Shown here piece by piece: positions 19,483 through 28,008 of a stretch of 64,000 nucleotides of DNA (positions within the stretch are counted from its first letter, which is position 1; every line of letters starts with the position of its first letter). The stretch is from Thermomonas haemolytica (GTDB taxonomy: Bacteria > Pseudomonadota > Gammaproteobacteria > Xanthomonadales > Xanthomonadaceae), in NCBI RefSeq assembly GCF_004346265.1, contig NZ_SMAP01000008.1:62001-126000 (forward strand). The letters run 5' to 3'. The position numbers and the translations under genes are program-made. The notes below the pieces were generated by a model. The model was not told where the DNA came from. It saw nothing but the letters and a program-made list of their open reading frames with translations, and made no database searches.

Positions 19483-21777
19483 GGCAGGCGCGCCGGCCCG
19501 GTCAAGCCGCGCGCCGGCGCCGGCCTGGGCATCCAGCAGGAAGCGCAGGCAGGCATCGGCGGCGAGCGGACGCGAGATCCAGTAGCCCTGTGCGATGTCG
19601 CAGGCATTGCGCTGCAGGAACGCCAGCTGGGCGGCGGTTTCCACGCCCTCCGCCACCACCTGCAGGCCGAGTGTGCGCGCCATCGCGATCACGGTGGTGG
19701 TGATGGTGGCGTCCTCGTGGTCATCGGGCGAGGCGATGCCGTCGATGAAGGCCTTGTCGATCTTCAGGGTGTTGATCGGCAGCCGGTGCAGGTAGGACAG
19801 CGAGGAATAGCCGGTGCCGAAGTCGTCCACCGCGATCGAGACGCCGAGGTCGCGGAACGCGCGCAGGCGGTCGCCGGCCAGCGCGGCATTGTCCATCAGC
19901 ACGCTTTCGGTCAGCTCCAGCTCCAGCGCGGACGCGGGCAGGCCGTGCCGGCGCAGGGCGGCGGCCACCGCGTCCGGCAGCTCGCTGCGCAGCAGCTGCA
20001 GCGCGGACACATTGATCGATACCTTCAGGCGCGGATCCACGCCTGCGCGCCGCCACCCGGCCAGGGTGCGGCAGGCCGCGTCCAGCACCCATTCGCCGAT
20101 CGGCACGATCAGCCCGGTTTCCTCGGCCAGCGGGATGAACTCGTCCGGGGCGATGCTGCCGTGCTCGGCGCTGTCCCAGCGCAGCAGCGCCTCCACCGCG
20201 GCGATGCGGCCGTCGGCCAGGCGCAGCTCGGGCTGGTAGGCCAGGTGCAGCTCGTCGCGCTCGATCGCCCGCCGCAGCGCGGCGATCAGGCCGGCGCGGC
20301 GGCGGCTGTCGGTCTCCATCTCCTGCAGATAGCGCACGTGGCCGCGCTTGCCGCCGCGCTTGGCGCGGTACATCGCGGTGTCCGCGTGCTTGAGCAGGTC
20401 GGTGGGTACCTGCGCGTGGTCTGGGAACAGGCTGATGCCGATCGACGGCGAGATGGTCGCTTCGTGGCGATCGTCGAGGTGCAGCGGCGCCTCGAACGCC
20501 TCGATGATCCGCTGCGCGCATTGGTCGGCCTCGGCGCCGTCGGCGATGTCCTCCAGCACCACCGCGAACTCGTCGCCGCTGATGCGCGCCACCGTGCGTC
20601 CGGGGCCGACCACGTCCTGCAGCCGGCGCGCGACCGCGCGCAGCACGCGGTCGCCGGTGGCGTGGCCCTGCGAGTCGTTGATGTCCTTGAAGTTGTCGAG
20701 GTCGAGGAACAGCAGCGCCAGCCTGCGACCGCTGCGGCGGGCCTGCACGATCGCGTGCGACAACCGCTCCGTAAGCTGGGTGCGGTTGGGCAGGTTGGTC
20801 AGCGGGTCGTAGTTGGCCAGGTAGCGCAGCTCGTGCTCGATCCGGCGGCGTTCGGTGATGTCGGAGGTCACCAGCACGTACAGCCGGCGGCGGGTGCCGG
20901 GATCGTCGATGGCGTTGCACTGCATCGCGCACAGGAAGTCGCGGCCGTCCTTGCGCCGCTGCCACATCTCGCCGCTCCAGCTGGCGTGCTCGCGGATCGC
21001 CTGGCGCGCCTGCTGGTAGAACTCGGGCGGATGGCGGTCGCCGTTGAGCAGGGAGGTGTCCTTGCCGATCACCTCCTCCAGTTCGTAGCCGCTCATGCGG
21101 CTGAACGCCGGGTTGGCGGCGACGAACTTGAACTGTTCGTCCAGCACCGCCACCGACTCGGCCATGTTGCGCAGGACCTCGGCGGCGATCTGCTGCTGGC
21201 TCTCCATCTCGCGCAGGGCGTCGATGTTGCGGGCGGTACCGGCCAGCCGCAGCACGCGGCCGGCCGCGTCGTGCGCGATCGCGCGCCCGCGGGCGCGCAT
21301 CCACTGCCACTGCCCGTTCTCGCCGCGGATGCGGTGCTCGGACACGAAGATCGGGGTTTCCCCGCGCAGGTAGGCCACCAACCGGTCGCGCACCCCGGGC
21401 AGATCGTCCGGGTGGATGCGTGGATCGTCGTCCAGCACGGTGTGCATGGCCAGGTCGTCGGCCTGGCCGGGTGCGGCGCGGGTGATCTCCAGCGTGCGTG
21501 CGCGCAGGTCGAACTGCCAGTACAGCTCGTTCGAGGCCCACAGCGCCAGCCGCAGGCGCTGCTCGCGTTCCTGCAGCAGCCGCAGGTGCGCCTGCTGGTC
21601 GCGCGCGCGCCGGCGGTGCACTTCCAGCGCCAGCCAGGCCAGCAGCAGCACCAGCATCGCCAGCAGCAGGATCAGGCCGTCGTTGATGCCGTTTCCGTCG
21701 TTGCCGGCGTGCACGCCCAGCGGCGCCAGCAGCAGGCCGGCGGGCCAGGGCGAACGCGGCGTGGAAGGAGCCCCCAT
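19480..21777 (-). CDS. Membrane-anchored PAS-PAS-GGDEF-EAL cyclic-di-GMP protein
   Basis: Predicted c-di-GMP turnover enzyme of 765 residues. Order: one transmembrane segment (residues about 33-52, GLILLLAMLVLLLAWLALEV), two PAS/PAC sensor domains (about 70-190 and 190-320), GGDEF (320-490) and EAL (500-750). The cyclase signature reads SGDEF near residue 398 instead of GGDEF, which may lower or abolish cyclase activity. The phosphodiesterase side looks intact, with EALLRW, ELTESVLM, DDFGTGYSSL, KIDKAFI and AEGVE. The ATG at 21777 avoids overlap with ygfB and has a TACACT box at leaderless spacing. Confidence 0.93.
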   Translation of the reverse strand: MGAPSTPRSPWPAGLLLAPLGVHAGNDGNGINDGLILLLAMLVLLLAWLALEVHRRRARDQQAHLRLLQEREQRLRLALWASNELYWQFDLRARTLEITRAAPGQADDLAMHTVLDDDPRIHPDDLPGVRDRLVAYLRGETPIFVSEHRIRGENGQWQWMRARGRAIAHDAAGRVLRLAGTARNIDALREMESQQQIAAEVLRNMAESVAVLDEQFKFVAANPAFSRMSGYELEEVIGKDTSLLNGDRHPPEFYQQARQAIREHASWSGEMWQRRKDGRDFLCAMQCNAIDDPGTRRRLYVLVTSDITERRRIEHELRYLANYDPLTNLPNRTQLTERLSHAIVQARRSGRRLALLFLDLDNFKDINDSQGHATGDRVLRAVARRLQDVVGPGRTVARISGDEFAVVLEDIADGAEADQCAQRIIEAFEAPLHLDDRHEATISPSIGISLFPDHAQVPTDLLKHADTAMYRAKRGGKRGHVRYLQEMETDSRRRAGLIAALRRAIERDELHLAYQPELRLADGRIAAVEALLRWDSAEHGSIAPDEFIPLAEETGLIVPIGEWVLDAACRTLAGWRRAGVDPRLKVSINVSALQLLRSELPDAVAAALRRHGLPASALELELTESVLMDNAALAGDRLRAFRDLGVSIAVDDFGTGYSSLSYLHRLPINTLKIDKAFIDGIASPDDHEDATITTTVIAMARTLGLQVVAEGVETAAQLAFLQRNACDIAQGYWISRPLAADACLRFLLDAQAGAGARLDRAGAPA

Positions 21778-21783
21778 GCGCGG

Positions 21784-21789
21784 AGTGTA
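21784..21789 (-). promoter_or_regulatory. -10 box predicting a leaderless GGDEF-EAL transcript
   Basis: TACACT, six bases (CCGCGC), then the ATG at 21777 on the minus strand. Confidence 0.55.
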
Positions 21790-21831
21790 GGCGGCCCGCT
21801 TCCGCTGCAACAAGCGCCGGCGGCGGGTTGC

Positions 21832-21837
21832 TACACT
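21832..21837 (+). promoter_or_regulatory. Candidate -10 box of ygfB-pepP
   Basis: TACACT about 28 bases before the GTG start of ygfB. It is divergent from the GGDEF-EAL promoter. No good -35 was seen. Confidence 0.4.
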
Positions 21838-21864
21838 GCCGGCTCCCCCGCCGAGGCCTTGCAA

Positions 21865-22407
21865 GTGAGTGCGATCGAGTTGCCGGATTGGAACGAAGTG
21901 GCGCAGGCCGCCGACCGCCTGGCCCTGGCCAGCTCCCCGGCCGAACTCCACGGCGCGCTGTGCGGCTGGCTGGCCGCCGGCGGCGCGGATGCGCCCGACT
22001 GGCCGGCGCGGGTGATGGCCGATCCCGGCGTGCCCGCGCCGCAGGCGGGCGATGCCCTGGACCGCCTGCGCAGCGCCAGCGTCGCCCAGCTCGGCGATGC
22101 CGATTTCGGCTTCACCCTGCTGCTGCCGGACGGCGAGCCGCCGGTGGTGCGCGCCGCCGCGCTGTTCGCCTGGTGCCGCGCCTTCCTCGGCGGGTTCGGG
22201 CTGGCGGTGGAGGGCAAGCCGCTGTCGGAGGAGGGACAGGAAGCGTTGCGCGACCTCGCCAGTCTGGGCGCGGCGCAGATCGACGCCAACGACGACGGCA
22301 GCGACGAGGAAGCCCTGGTCGAGATCGAGGAGTACCTGCGCATGGCGGTCCTGCTGCTGCACGCCGATTGCGCGCTCGGGCCGCAGCACCGCGCGCGCCT
22401 GCACTGA
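21865..22407 (+). CDS. ygfB: UPF0149 family protein YgfB
   Basis: All-helical protein of 180 residues; E. coli and Pseudomonas homologues lie upstream of pepP, and P. aeruginosa YgfB affects beta-lactamase regulation. Conserved segments: SPAELHGALCGWLAAGG near the N-terminus, the central LFAWCRAFLGGFGLA, and the acidic DDGSDEEALVEIEEYLRMAVLLL. The GTG start has GAGG at 21853-21856, eight bases upstream. A very long open frame reading through from 19255 is antisense to the GGDEF-EAL gene and is not used. pepP follows after 10 bases. Confidence 0.9.
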   Translation: MSAIELPDWNEVAQAADRLALASSPAELHGALCGWLAAGGADAPDWPARVMADPGVPAPQAGDALDRLRSASVAQLGDADFGFTLLLPDGEPPVVRAAALFAWCRAFLGGFGLAVEGKPLSEEGQEALRDLASLGAAQIDANDDGSDEEALVEIEEYLRMAVLLLHADCALGPQHRARLH

Positions 22408-22417
22408 CGGGCCCGCG

Positions 22418-23740
22418 ATGCAGGCCGGCAGCGCCCGCACCCGCAAGCTCCTGGCCCGGCGCCGGCAGGCGCTGATGCAGGCCGCCGGCGGCGAGGCCAT
22501 CCTGATCCTGCCCGCGGCACCGGAACGCATCCGCAGCCGCGACACCCACTATCCCTATCGCCAGGATTCGGACTTCTGGTACCTCACCGGCTGCGCCGAG
22601 CCCGAGGCGGTGCTGGTGCTGGTGCCCGGCCGCCGCCACGGCGAGGCGATCCTGTTCTGCCGCGAGCGCGATCCCGAGCGCGAAGGGTGGGACGGCCCGC
22701 GGCTGGGGCCGGAAGGCGCGGTGGACGCGCTCGGGCTGGACGATGCCTACCCGATCGGCGACATCGACGACATCCTGCCCGGCCTGCTGGAAGGCCGGCG
22801 CCGGGTGTACTACCACCTCGGCCGCGACGCCGAGTTCGACCTCAAGCTGATCGGCTGGCTCAATCGCGTGCGCGCGCAGGCGCGCCAGGGCGCGCAGCCG
22901 CCGCAGGAGTTCCTGGAACTGGGCCACCTGCTGGACGAAATGCGCCTGTTCAAGTCGGCCGAGGAGGTCGCGCTGATGCAGAAGGCGGCCGACATCAGCG
23001 TGGAGGCGCACCGCGCCGCGATCCGCGCGGCGCGCCCTGGCATCCACGAATACGAACTGCAGGCGGAGCTGGAATACGTGTTCCGCCGGCATGGGGCGCA
23101 GCCGGCCTATCCCAGCATCGTCGGCGCCGGCGCCAATGCCTGCATCCTGCATTACACCGCCAATGCCGCCAGGGCGCGCGCCGGCGAGCTGGTGCTGATC
23201 GACGCCGGTGCCGAATACGCCGGTTACGCCGCCGACATCACCCGCACCTTCCCGGTCTCCGGCCGCTTCACCCGCGCCCAGTGTGCGCTGCACGAGCTGG
23301 TCTGCCGCGCGCAGGCGGCGGCGCTGGCGCAGGCGTGCCCGGGGCGGCCGTATGCCGCGATCCACGAGGCGGCGGTGCAGACCCTGGCCGAGGGCCTGCT
23401 CTCGCTCGGGCTGCTGCGCGGCACGCTGGAGGACGTCATCGCCAGCGGTGACTACCAGCGCTACTACCGGCACAAGACCGGGCACTGGCTGGGGCTGGAC
23501 GTGCACGATGTCGGCGAATACCGGATCGACGGCGCCTCGCGCCTGCTGGAGCCGGGCATGGTGCTGACCATCGAGCCGGGGCTGTACATCCCCGCCGATG
23601 ATGCGACGGTGGCGCCGGAGTGGCGCGGCATCGGCATCCGCATCGAGGACGACGTGCTCATCACCCAGGGCGGCCACCGCGTGCTCACCGCCGCGCTGGA
23701 GCGCAGCGCGGAGGAGATGGAAGCGCTGATGGCGGGCTGA
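22418..23740 (+). CDS. pepP: Xaa-Pro aminopeptidase
   Basis: Cytoplasmic metalloaminopeptidase releasing N-terminal residues before proline. The 440 residues match E. coli PepP: an N-terminal creatinase-like domain with YPYRQDSDFWYLTGC, and the C-terminal pita-bread M24 domain with metal ligands in LIDAGAEYAGYAADITRTFP (two Asp), HKTGHWLGLDVHD (His), TIEPGLYI (Glu) and GIRIEDDVL (Glu). It forms an operon with ygfB, as in other gammaproteobacteria. The usual downstream ubiH/visC genes are absent; pepQ is convergent instead. Confidence 0.97.
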   Translation: MQAGSARTRKLLARRRQALMQAAGGEAILILPAAPERIRSRDTHYPYRQDSDFWYLTGCAEPEAVLVLVPGRRHGEAILFCRERDPEREGWDGPRLGPEGAVDALGLDDAYPIGDIDDILPGLLEGRRRVYYHLGRDAEFDLKLIGWLNRVRAQARQGAQPPQEFLELGHLLDEMRLFKSAEEVALMQKAADISVEAHRAAIRAARPGIHEYELQAELEYVFRRHGAQPAYPSIVGAGANACILHYTANAARARAGELVLIDAGAEYAGYAADITRTFPVSGRFTRAQCALHELVCRAQAAALAQACPGRPYAAIHEAAVQTLAEGLLSLGLLRGTLEDVIASGDYQRYYRHKTGHWLGLDVHDVGEYRIDGASRLLEPGMVLTIEPGLYIPADDATVAPEWRGIGIRIEDDVLITQGGHRVLTAALERSAEEMEALMAG

Positions 23741-23743
23741 GCG

Positions 23744-23762
23744 CGCCGCCTGCGTGGCGGCG
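23744..23762. terminator. Stem-loop between pepP and pepQ
   Basis: Perfect 7-bp stem CGCCGCC/GGCGGCG with loop TGCGT just after the pepP stop codon, in the convergent gap. There is no T-tract, so termination is only possible, not established. Confidence 0.4.
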
Positions 23763-23769
23763 GATGCCC

Positions 23770-23791
23770 GGTGCCGTCAGGGTGCCGTCAG
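23770..23791 (+). repeat. 11-base exact tandem duplication at the pepQ stop
   Basis: GGTGCCGTCAG occurs twice back to back (23770-23780 and 23781-23791). The second copy contains the pepQ stop codon on the minus strand; the other copy provides a second TGA just beyond it. It probably arose by slippage. Confidence 0.7.
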
Positions 23792-25125
23792 GCCTCCGCG
23801 AACGCCTCGCGGGTCAGGTTGATCGGCGCATCCTCGGTGCACACCACATCGTCCTCGATGCGGATGCCCCCATACGGCTTGAACGCGGCCACCCGCTCCC
23901 AGTCCACGGCATCGCCCAGGCCCTTGGCCTGCAGTTCGTCCAGCAGCATATCGATGAAGTAGATCCCCGGCTCGATGGTCACCACCATCCCCGGCGCCAG
24001 GGTGCGCGTCAGGCGCAGATAGGGGTGGCCTTCGGGCTTGGCGATGGTGCCGCCGGCATCGGAGGCGGCGAAGCCGGCCACGTCGTGCACCTGCAGGCCG
24101 ATCCCGTGGCCGATGCCGTGCGGGAAGAACGCGCTGGAGATGCCGCGCGCGACGGCCTCCTCCGGCGCCACCGTGATGAGGCCGGACTCGTGCAGCACGC
24201 CGGCCAGCAGCAGGTGGGCGTCGAGGTGGATCTGCCGATAGTCGGTGCCGGCGCGGACCTGGTCGCACAGCCGCAGTTGCACCGCATCCACCGCGCGGAT
24301 CATCGCCGCGAAGTCATCCTCCTGCGCCGAATAGGTGCGGGTGATGTCGCTGGCGTAGCCGCCGAAGCTGGCGCCGGCGTCGATCAGGATGCTGCGCAGC
24401 GGCTTTGGCGGCAGGCGGTCGCGCAGGGTGTAGTGCAGCACTGCCGCATGTTCATTGAGCGCGATGATGTTGCCGTAGGGCAGGTCGTTGGCGTCCTGCC
24501 CCGCGGCCTGGCAGTAGGCCAGGTGGATGCCGAACTCGCTGGCGCCGGCGCGGAACGCGCGTTCGGCCGCGCGATGGGCGCGCACGCCGATGCGGCTGGC
24601 CTGGCGCAGCATCGCCACCTCGTAGGGCGTCTTGAAGGCGCGGTGGTAGTCCAGATACTGCAGCACCGGCTCCGGGTTGTTGGGTACATAGCTGCCCAGC
24701 GCGCTCTGCGGCTCGCCGAGGATGGCGCAGCGGAATACCGGAGGCAGCAGGCGCGCGGCCTCCTCCGGGGTGCGGATCACCGTGATGTCGAAGTGCTCGA
24801 CCCAGTAATCGCGCGGCATCGCCGGCACCGCGTGCCAGTAATCGTGCGGCTGCAGGAAAATGAGCGCCGGCCGCTTGCCCGGGGTGATCACCAGCCAGCT
24901 GCCCGGCGCCTGGGTCAGCGGCAGCCAGGCCTTGAACTGCGGGTTCACCGCGTAGGGATAGTCGCGATCGTCGAAGGCCTGGTAGTGCAGGGTGCCGCTG
25001 GGGATCACCAGATGATCGAAACCGCCACGGCGCAGCGCCTCGGCGGCGCGCTCCTGCAGGACGGAGAGGTGGGCGGGGTACAGGGCAGCGGGCGTGTGCG
25101 GGGACAGCGGCGCGGAGATCGTCAT
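23788..25125 (-). CDS. pepQ: Xaa-Pro dipeptidase (prolidase)
   Basis: M24 metallopeptidase of 445 residues that splits X-Pro dipeptides. The ligands are in SILIDAGASFGGYASDITRTYS (two Asp), PHGIGHGIGLQVHDV (His; the PepQ-type double HGIG), TIEPGIYFID (Glu) and GIRIEDDVV (Glu). The N-terminal domain begins near SPHTPAALYPAHLSVL. The ATG at 25125 is chosen; the open frame upstream to 25305 overlaps the region next to the PilZ gene and lacks family similarity. It is convergent with its distant paralogue pepP. Confidence 0.94.
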   Translation of the reverse strand: MTISAPLSPHTPAALYPAHLSVLQERAAEALRRGGFDHLVIPSGTLHYQAFDDRDYPYAVNPQFKAWLPLTQAPGSWLVITPGKRPALIFLQPHDYWHAVPAMPRDYWVEHFDITVIRTPEEAARLLPPVFRCAILGEPQSALGSYVPNNPEPVLQYLDYHRAFKTPYEVAMLRQASRIGVRAHRAAERAFRAGASEFGIHLAYCQAAGQDANDLPYGNIIALNEHAAVLHYTLRDRLPPKPLRSILIDAGASFGGYASDITRTYSAQEDDFAAMIRAVDAVQLRLCDQVRAGTDYRQIHLDAHLLLAGVLHESGLITVAPEEAVARGISSAFFPHGIGHGIGLQVHDVAGFAASDAGGTIAKPEGHPYLRLTRTLAPGMVVTIEPGIYFIDMLLDELQAKGLGDAVDWERVAAFKPYGGIRIEDDVVCTEDAPINLTREAFAEA

Positions 25126-25190
25126 CGGGCGGTACCGGCGGTCGTGGGGAAGCCCGATTCTCGCGCATCCCGCGGTGCCGCGCAGGCGCC

Positions 25191-25532
25191 TCAGTCCTCC
25201 GCCTGGGCCACCCACAGGCGCAGGCGCTGCAGCGCCTCGGGAGAAAGTCCGAGGAAGCGCATGCCCACCCAGGACTGCCCGGGCGCGCCAGCCTTGTCCT
25301 GCCACAGCACGTGCGCGCCGACCTCCAGCGCGGGCGCGCCGGGCGCCTGGTCGGGCAGCTGGAACCGGAACTGGAACAGGGCGTCGTCGGGCAGGCGGCG
25401 ATTGGCGATCAGCAGCATGCCACCGACCGAGACGTTGCCGAGGTAGCCGACCGGCTCCTCGAGGATGGTGTCGAACACTTCGACCATGCCGGGCACGCTG
25501 CGGCGGGCCTGGCGGCGGGATTCAATTCCCAT
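25191..25532 (-). CDS. PilZ-domain protein
   Basis: Predicted c-di-GMP receptor of 113 residues consisting of a single PilZ domain. The two ligand motifs are present: the Arg-rich N-terminal segment RRQARR (residues 6-11) and NVSVGG (N33-x-S35-x-x-G38). Its start overlaps the end of the DUF1631 gene by 11 bases, so the two are translationally coupled and probably act together. The GGDEF-EAL gene 3.5 kb away could set local c-di-GMP levels, though there is no direct evidence of a link. Confidence 0.9.
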   Translation of the reverse strand: MGIESRRQARRSVPGMVEVFDTILEEPVGYLGNVSVGGMLLIANRRLPDDALFQFRFQLPDQAPGAPALEVGAHVLWQDKAGAPGQSWVGMRFLGLSPEALQRLRLWVAQAED

Positions 25533-27864
25533 CGGTGGGCTCCATGCCGGTGGCGTCGGAATCGCCTTGGCCGATCCGTTGCAGGCTGGCGAGGGTGGCG
25601 TCCCAGGCCATTTCGGCCGGGCTCGGGTCGCCGTCCAGCAGGCGCAGGTTGCCGGCGGCGAGCATCCGCGCCAGCACGTCCAGGTCCTCGCCGCTGGCGC
25701 GCTGGCCACGGCGGTTGACCAGCAGCGCCTGCGACGTCTGCGTGCTGGCCCAGGCCAGCCGGCGCCGCAGCGGGAAGTCGCTGGCGTCCAGCAGTTCCAC
25801 CCAGGCCGGGGTCTGCAACGCGCGCAGGCGGTCGCGCGCCGCCAGCTCGGTAGGCGCCAGCGGTGCCGGCGGTTCCAGCGCCACCTCGTTGCCTTCGCCC
25901 AGGCGCGCGCGCGCGCGCAGCTGCACCAGCAATTCCGTGCGCGAGGCAAGGTCGCCTTCCTGCGCGCCGCCGTGGCCCAGCTGGTGGGCGATGGTGGTGG
26001 CGTCCTCGGCGTGGTAGCCGACCTGCTCGAGTGCGCCGCGGATCTGCGCGGCCAGGGCATCGTCGCCGGCGGCCGCGGCTTCGCCGGTGGCGAGGTCGAT
26101 GATGCGCGCGCTGGTGGCGAGCACGTCCCGCCAGGCCTCGGAGGCTTCGCCGCTGCGCAGGTGGGTCAGCGCCAGCACGTCGATCCACGCCTGTTCGATC
26201 AGGATGGCCTGGAACCGCGGCAGGCTGCGCCCATGCAGCAGCCGCTGCACTTCCTCGTTCGCGCGCTGGCGGGCCAGCGCCAGTTTCTCGCGCCCGCGCG
26301 CGGCCTCCACTTGCCGGCGTTCGGTCATTTCCGCCTTGCGCGCCTGCGCCTGCAGGCCGGATTGCAGGGTGCGGTTGGCCTCGATGAAGGTGTCCAGCGC
26401 GCCCTCGCTGTCCTGCTGCACCGCCGCCACCGCGCGCTGCAGCAGGCCCAGCCACTGGCTGTCGAGGTCGTCCTCGGCCAGCCAGCGCGCGCCGGCCAGC
26501 GAGACCGCGTTCAGCAGCTGGCGCGCCGGATGCGCCGGGTCGGTGAAGAAGCGCTGGTCGCGCAGGGCCAACTGCGCCAGCGGCAGGCGCAGGCGCTCGA
26601 CCAGGGTCTCGCCGGGGCTGTGCCGGCGCAGTTCGCGCTGCAGCTGGGTGAGGTAGAGCGCGAGCAGGTCGAAGCTGTCGTTGTCGATGTCGGACAGCGC
26701 CACCCCGTGGCCGTGCAGCTGGCGCGCCTGCGCCAGCAGGATCTGGCGGTAATCGGCCAGGCTTTCGGCCTTGGTGGCGGTGCTGCGCATGCGTTGCAGC
26801 GCGCCCAGTACCTCGTCTGCGCGCAGGGTTTCGCGCACGCGCTCGTCCACCCCGCCGGGGCGCAGCTTGGCCAGCAGCAGGCGGCGCCGGTGCAGCAGGC
26901 CTTGCAGGGCGTTGAAGGCGGGATTGGTCGGGCGCCCGGCGCGGCCGCCCGTGAAGGCGAGCGGGACGCCGGCACCCGCCCCGGGCGCAGCGCCACCGGC
27001 CATGCCGGCGCCGGGGCTGCCCGCGGCATGGCCGGGCCCGCCATGGCCGGGCGTGCGGCCCGTGGCGCCGCCTTCCGTGCCGCGCGCCTCGCGCTGGCCG
27101 GCAGCGGATGGCGCGTTCGCGCCCTTGTCGTCCAGCAGGGTGGACGGCGCGGCCGATCCCGGGCGCACCCGCACCGGGACGAAGCTCAGGAACGGCAGGA
27201 TCCCGTCCTGGGCCAGGCGCGCATTGGCCGCCTCCAGCATCGGCGGGTAGAACTCCGCCATCGCCTTTTCGAACTGCTGGAACAGCTGCAGGCGTGCGTA
27301 GCGCGACAGCTCCAGCCCGTCCGCGGCGTCGGCCAGGGCGTTGCAGAGCGCATACGGCCCCAGCGGCAGCGCCTCGCCCTCCAGCGCCGGCGCGGCCGCC
27401 AGCACGCCCAGCCGATGGCCCAGCAGCTGCAGGGCCAGGCTGTTGCGGGCTTCCATCCGGCTGGCCATGTTCTGCAGCGTGGTTTCGTCGCTGAGCTCGT
27501 CGTCCTCCAGCAGCCTCAACTCGGTGAACGAGGCGGCGTCGGCTTTGGCATGCGCCGCGCGTGCGGCCTGCAGGGTGGCCAGCGAGGCTTCGACCTGGGC
27601 CATGAAGCGGGTGGTGAACGCATGGCCGCCGCGGCCGAGGCTGCGGATCGCGGCCAGGCGCGCGGTTTCCAGCGCCGGCTCGCTGCTGGGGGTGGCGCGG
27701 CTCAGGCCAAGCTCGGTGTCCTGCAGCAGCTGCGGCAGCTGTTGCCCCATCTCCGCGCGTACGTCCACCAGCAGGCGTTCCAATGCCTGCCGCGCGCGCC
27801 GGGGCAGCGCGGCCTCGGCGAGCGTCGCGGGTGGCTTCCGGGTTGTGCTGGCCGCGATCGTCAC
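25522..27864 (-). CDS. DUF1631 domain-containing protein
   Basis: Large, mostly helical cytoplasmic protein of 780 residues, function unknown. DUF1631 proteins occur in beta- and gammaproteobacteria, often next to PilZ proteins. Visible blocks are an N-terminal helical domain with LERLLVDVRAEMGQQLPQLLQD, FTTRFMAQVEASLATL and LLEDDELSDETTLQNMASRMEARN, then a Gly/Ala/Pro-rich low-complexity linker (about residues 255-310), then a C-terminal half with HPARQLLNAVSLAG and FIEANRTLQSGLQAQARKAEMTERRQVE. No catalytic motif, signal or membrane segment is visible. An 11-base overlap with the PilZ gene supports a c-di-GMP-linked role. Confidence 0.85.
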   Translation of the reverse strand: MTIAASTTRKPPATLAEAALPRRARQALERLLVDVRAEMGQQLPQLLQDTELGLSRATPSSEPALETARLAAIRSLGRGGHAFTTRFMAQVEASLATLQAARAAHAKADAASFTELRLLEDDELSDETTLQNMASRMEARNSLALQLLGHRLGVLAAAPALEGEALPLGPYALCNALADAADGLELSRYARLQLFQQFEKAMAEFYPPMLEAANARLAQDGILPFLSFVPVRVRPGSAAPSTLLDDKGANAPSAAGQREARGTEGGATGRTPGHGGPGHAAGSPGAGMAGGAAPGAGAGVPLAFTGGRAGRPTNPAFNALQGLLHRRRLLLAKLRPGGVDERVRETLRADEVLGALQRMRSTATKAESLADYRQILLAQARQLHGHGVALSDIDNDSFDLLALYLTQLQRELRRHSPGETLVERLRLPLAQLALRDQRFFTDPAHPARQLLNAVSLAGARWLAEDDLDSQWLGLLQRAVAAVQQDSEGALDTFIEANRTLQSGLQAQARKAEMTERRQVEAARGREKLALARQRANEEVQRLLHGRSLPRFQAILIEQAWIDVLALTHLRSGEASEAWRDVLATSARIIDLATGEAAAAGDDALAAQIRGALEQVGYHAEDATTIAHQLGHGGAQEGDLASRTELLVQLRARARLGEGNEVALEPPAPLAPTELAARDRLRALQTPAWVELLDASDFPLRRRLAWASTQTSQALLVNRRGQRASGEDLDVLARMLAAGNLRLLDGDPSPAEMAWDATLASLQRIGQGDSDATGMEPTDGN

Positions 27865-28008
27865 TGCAGTTGCGCCCCCTGCGCTCCGGCAACGCCCGCA
27901 TGGTATGCGCGATCGCCATGCGCCTCAATCGCAGGCGCTCCGGCGGTCGGCCGCCCCCGGGAGTGGCCGCCGGCCGGCGCGGTCGCGCCTTTGGCTGCGG
28001 TCGTGGCC

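Noticed and set aside
19255..22407. A 1050-codon open frame on the plus strand
   Set aside because: Most of it is antisense to the GGDEF-EAL gene, with Arg/Gln/His-rich shadow composition. Only its last 180 codons (ygfB) are real.
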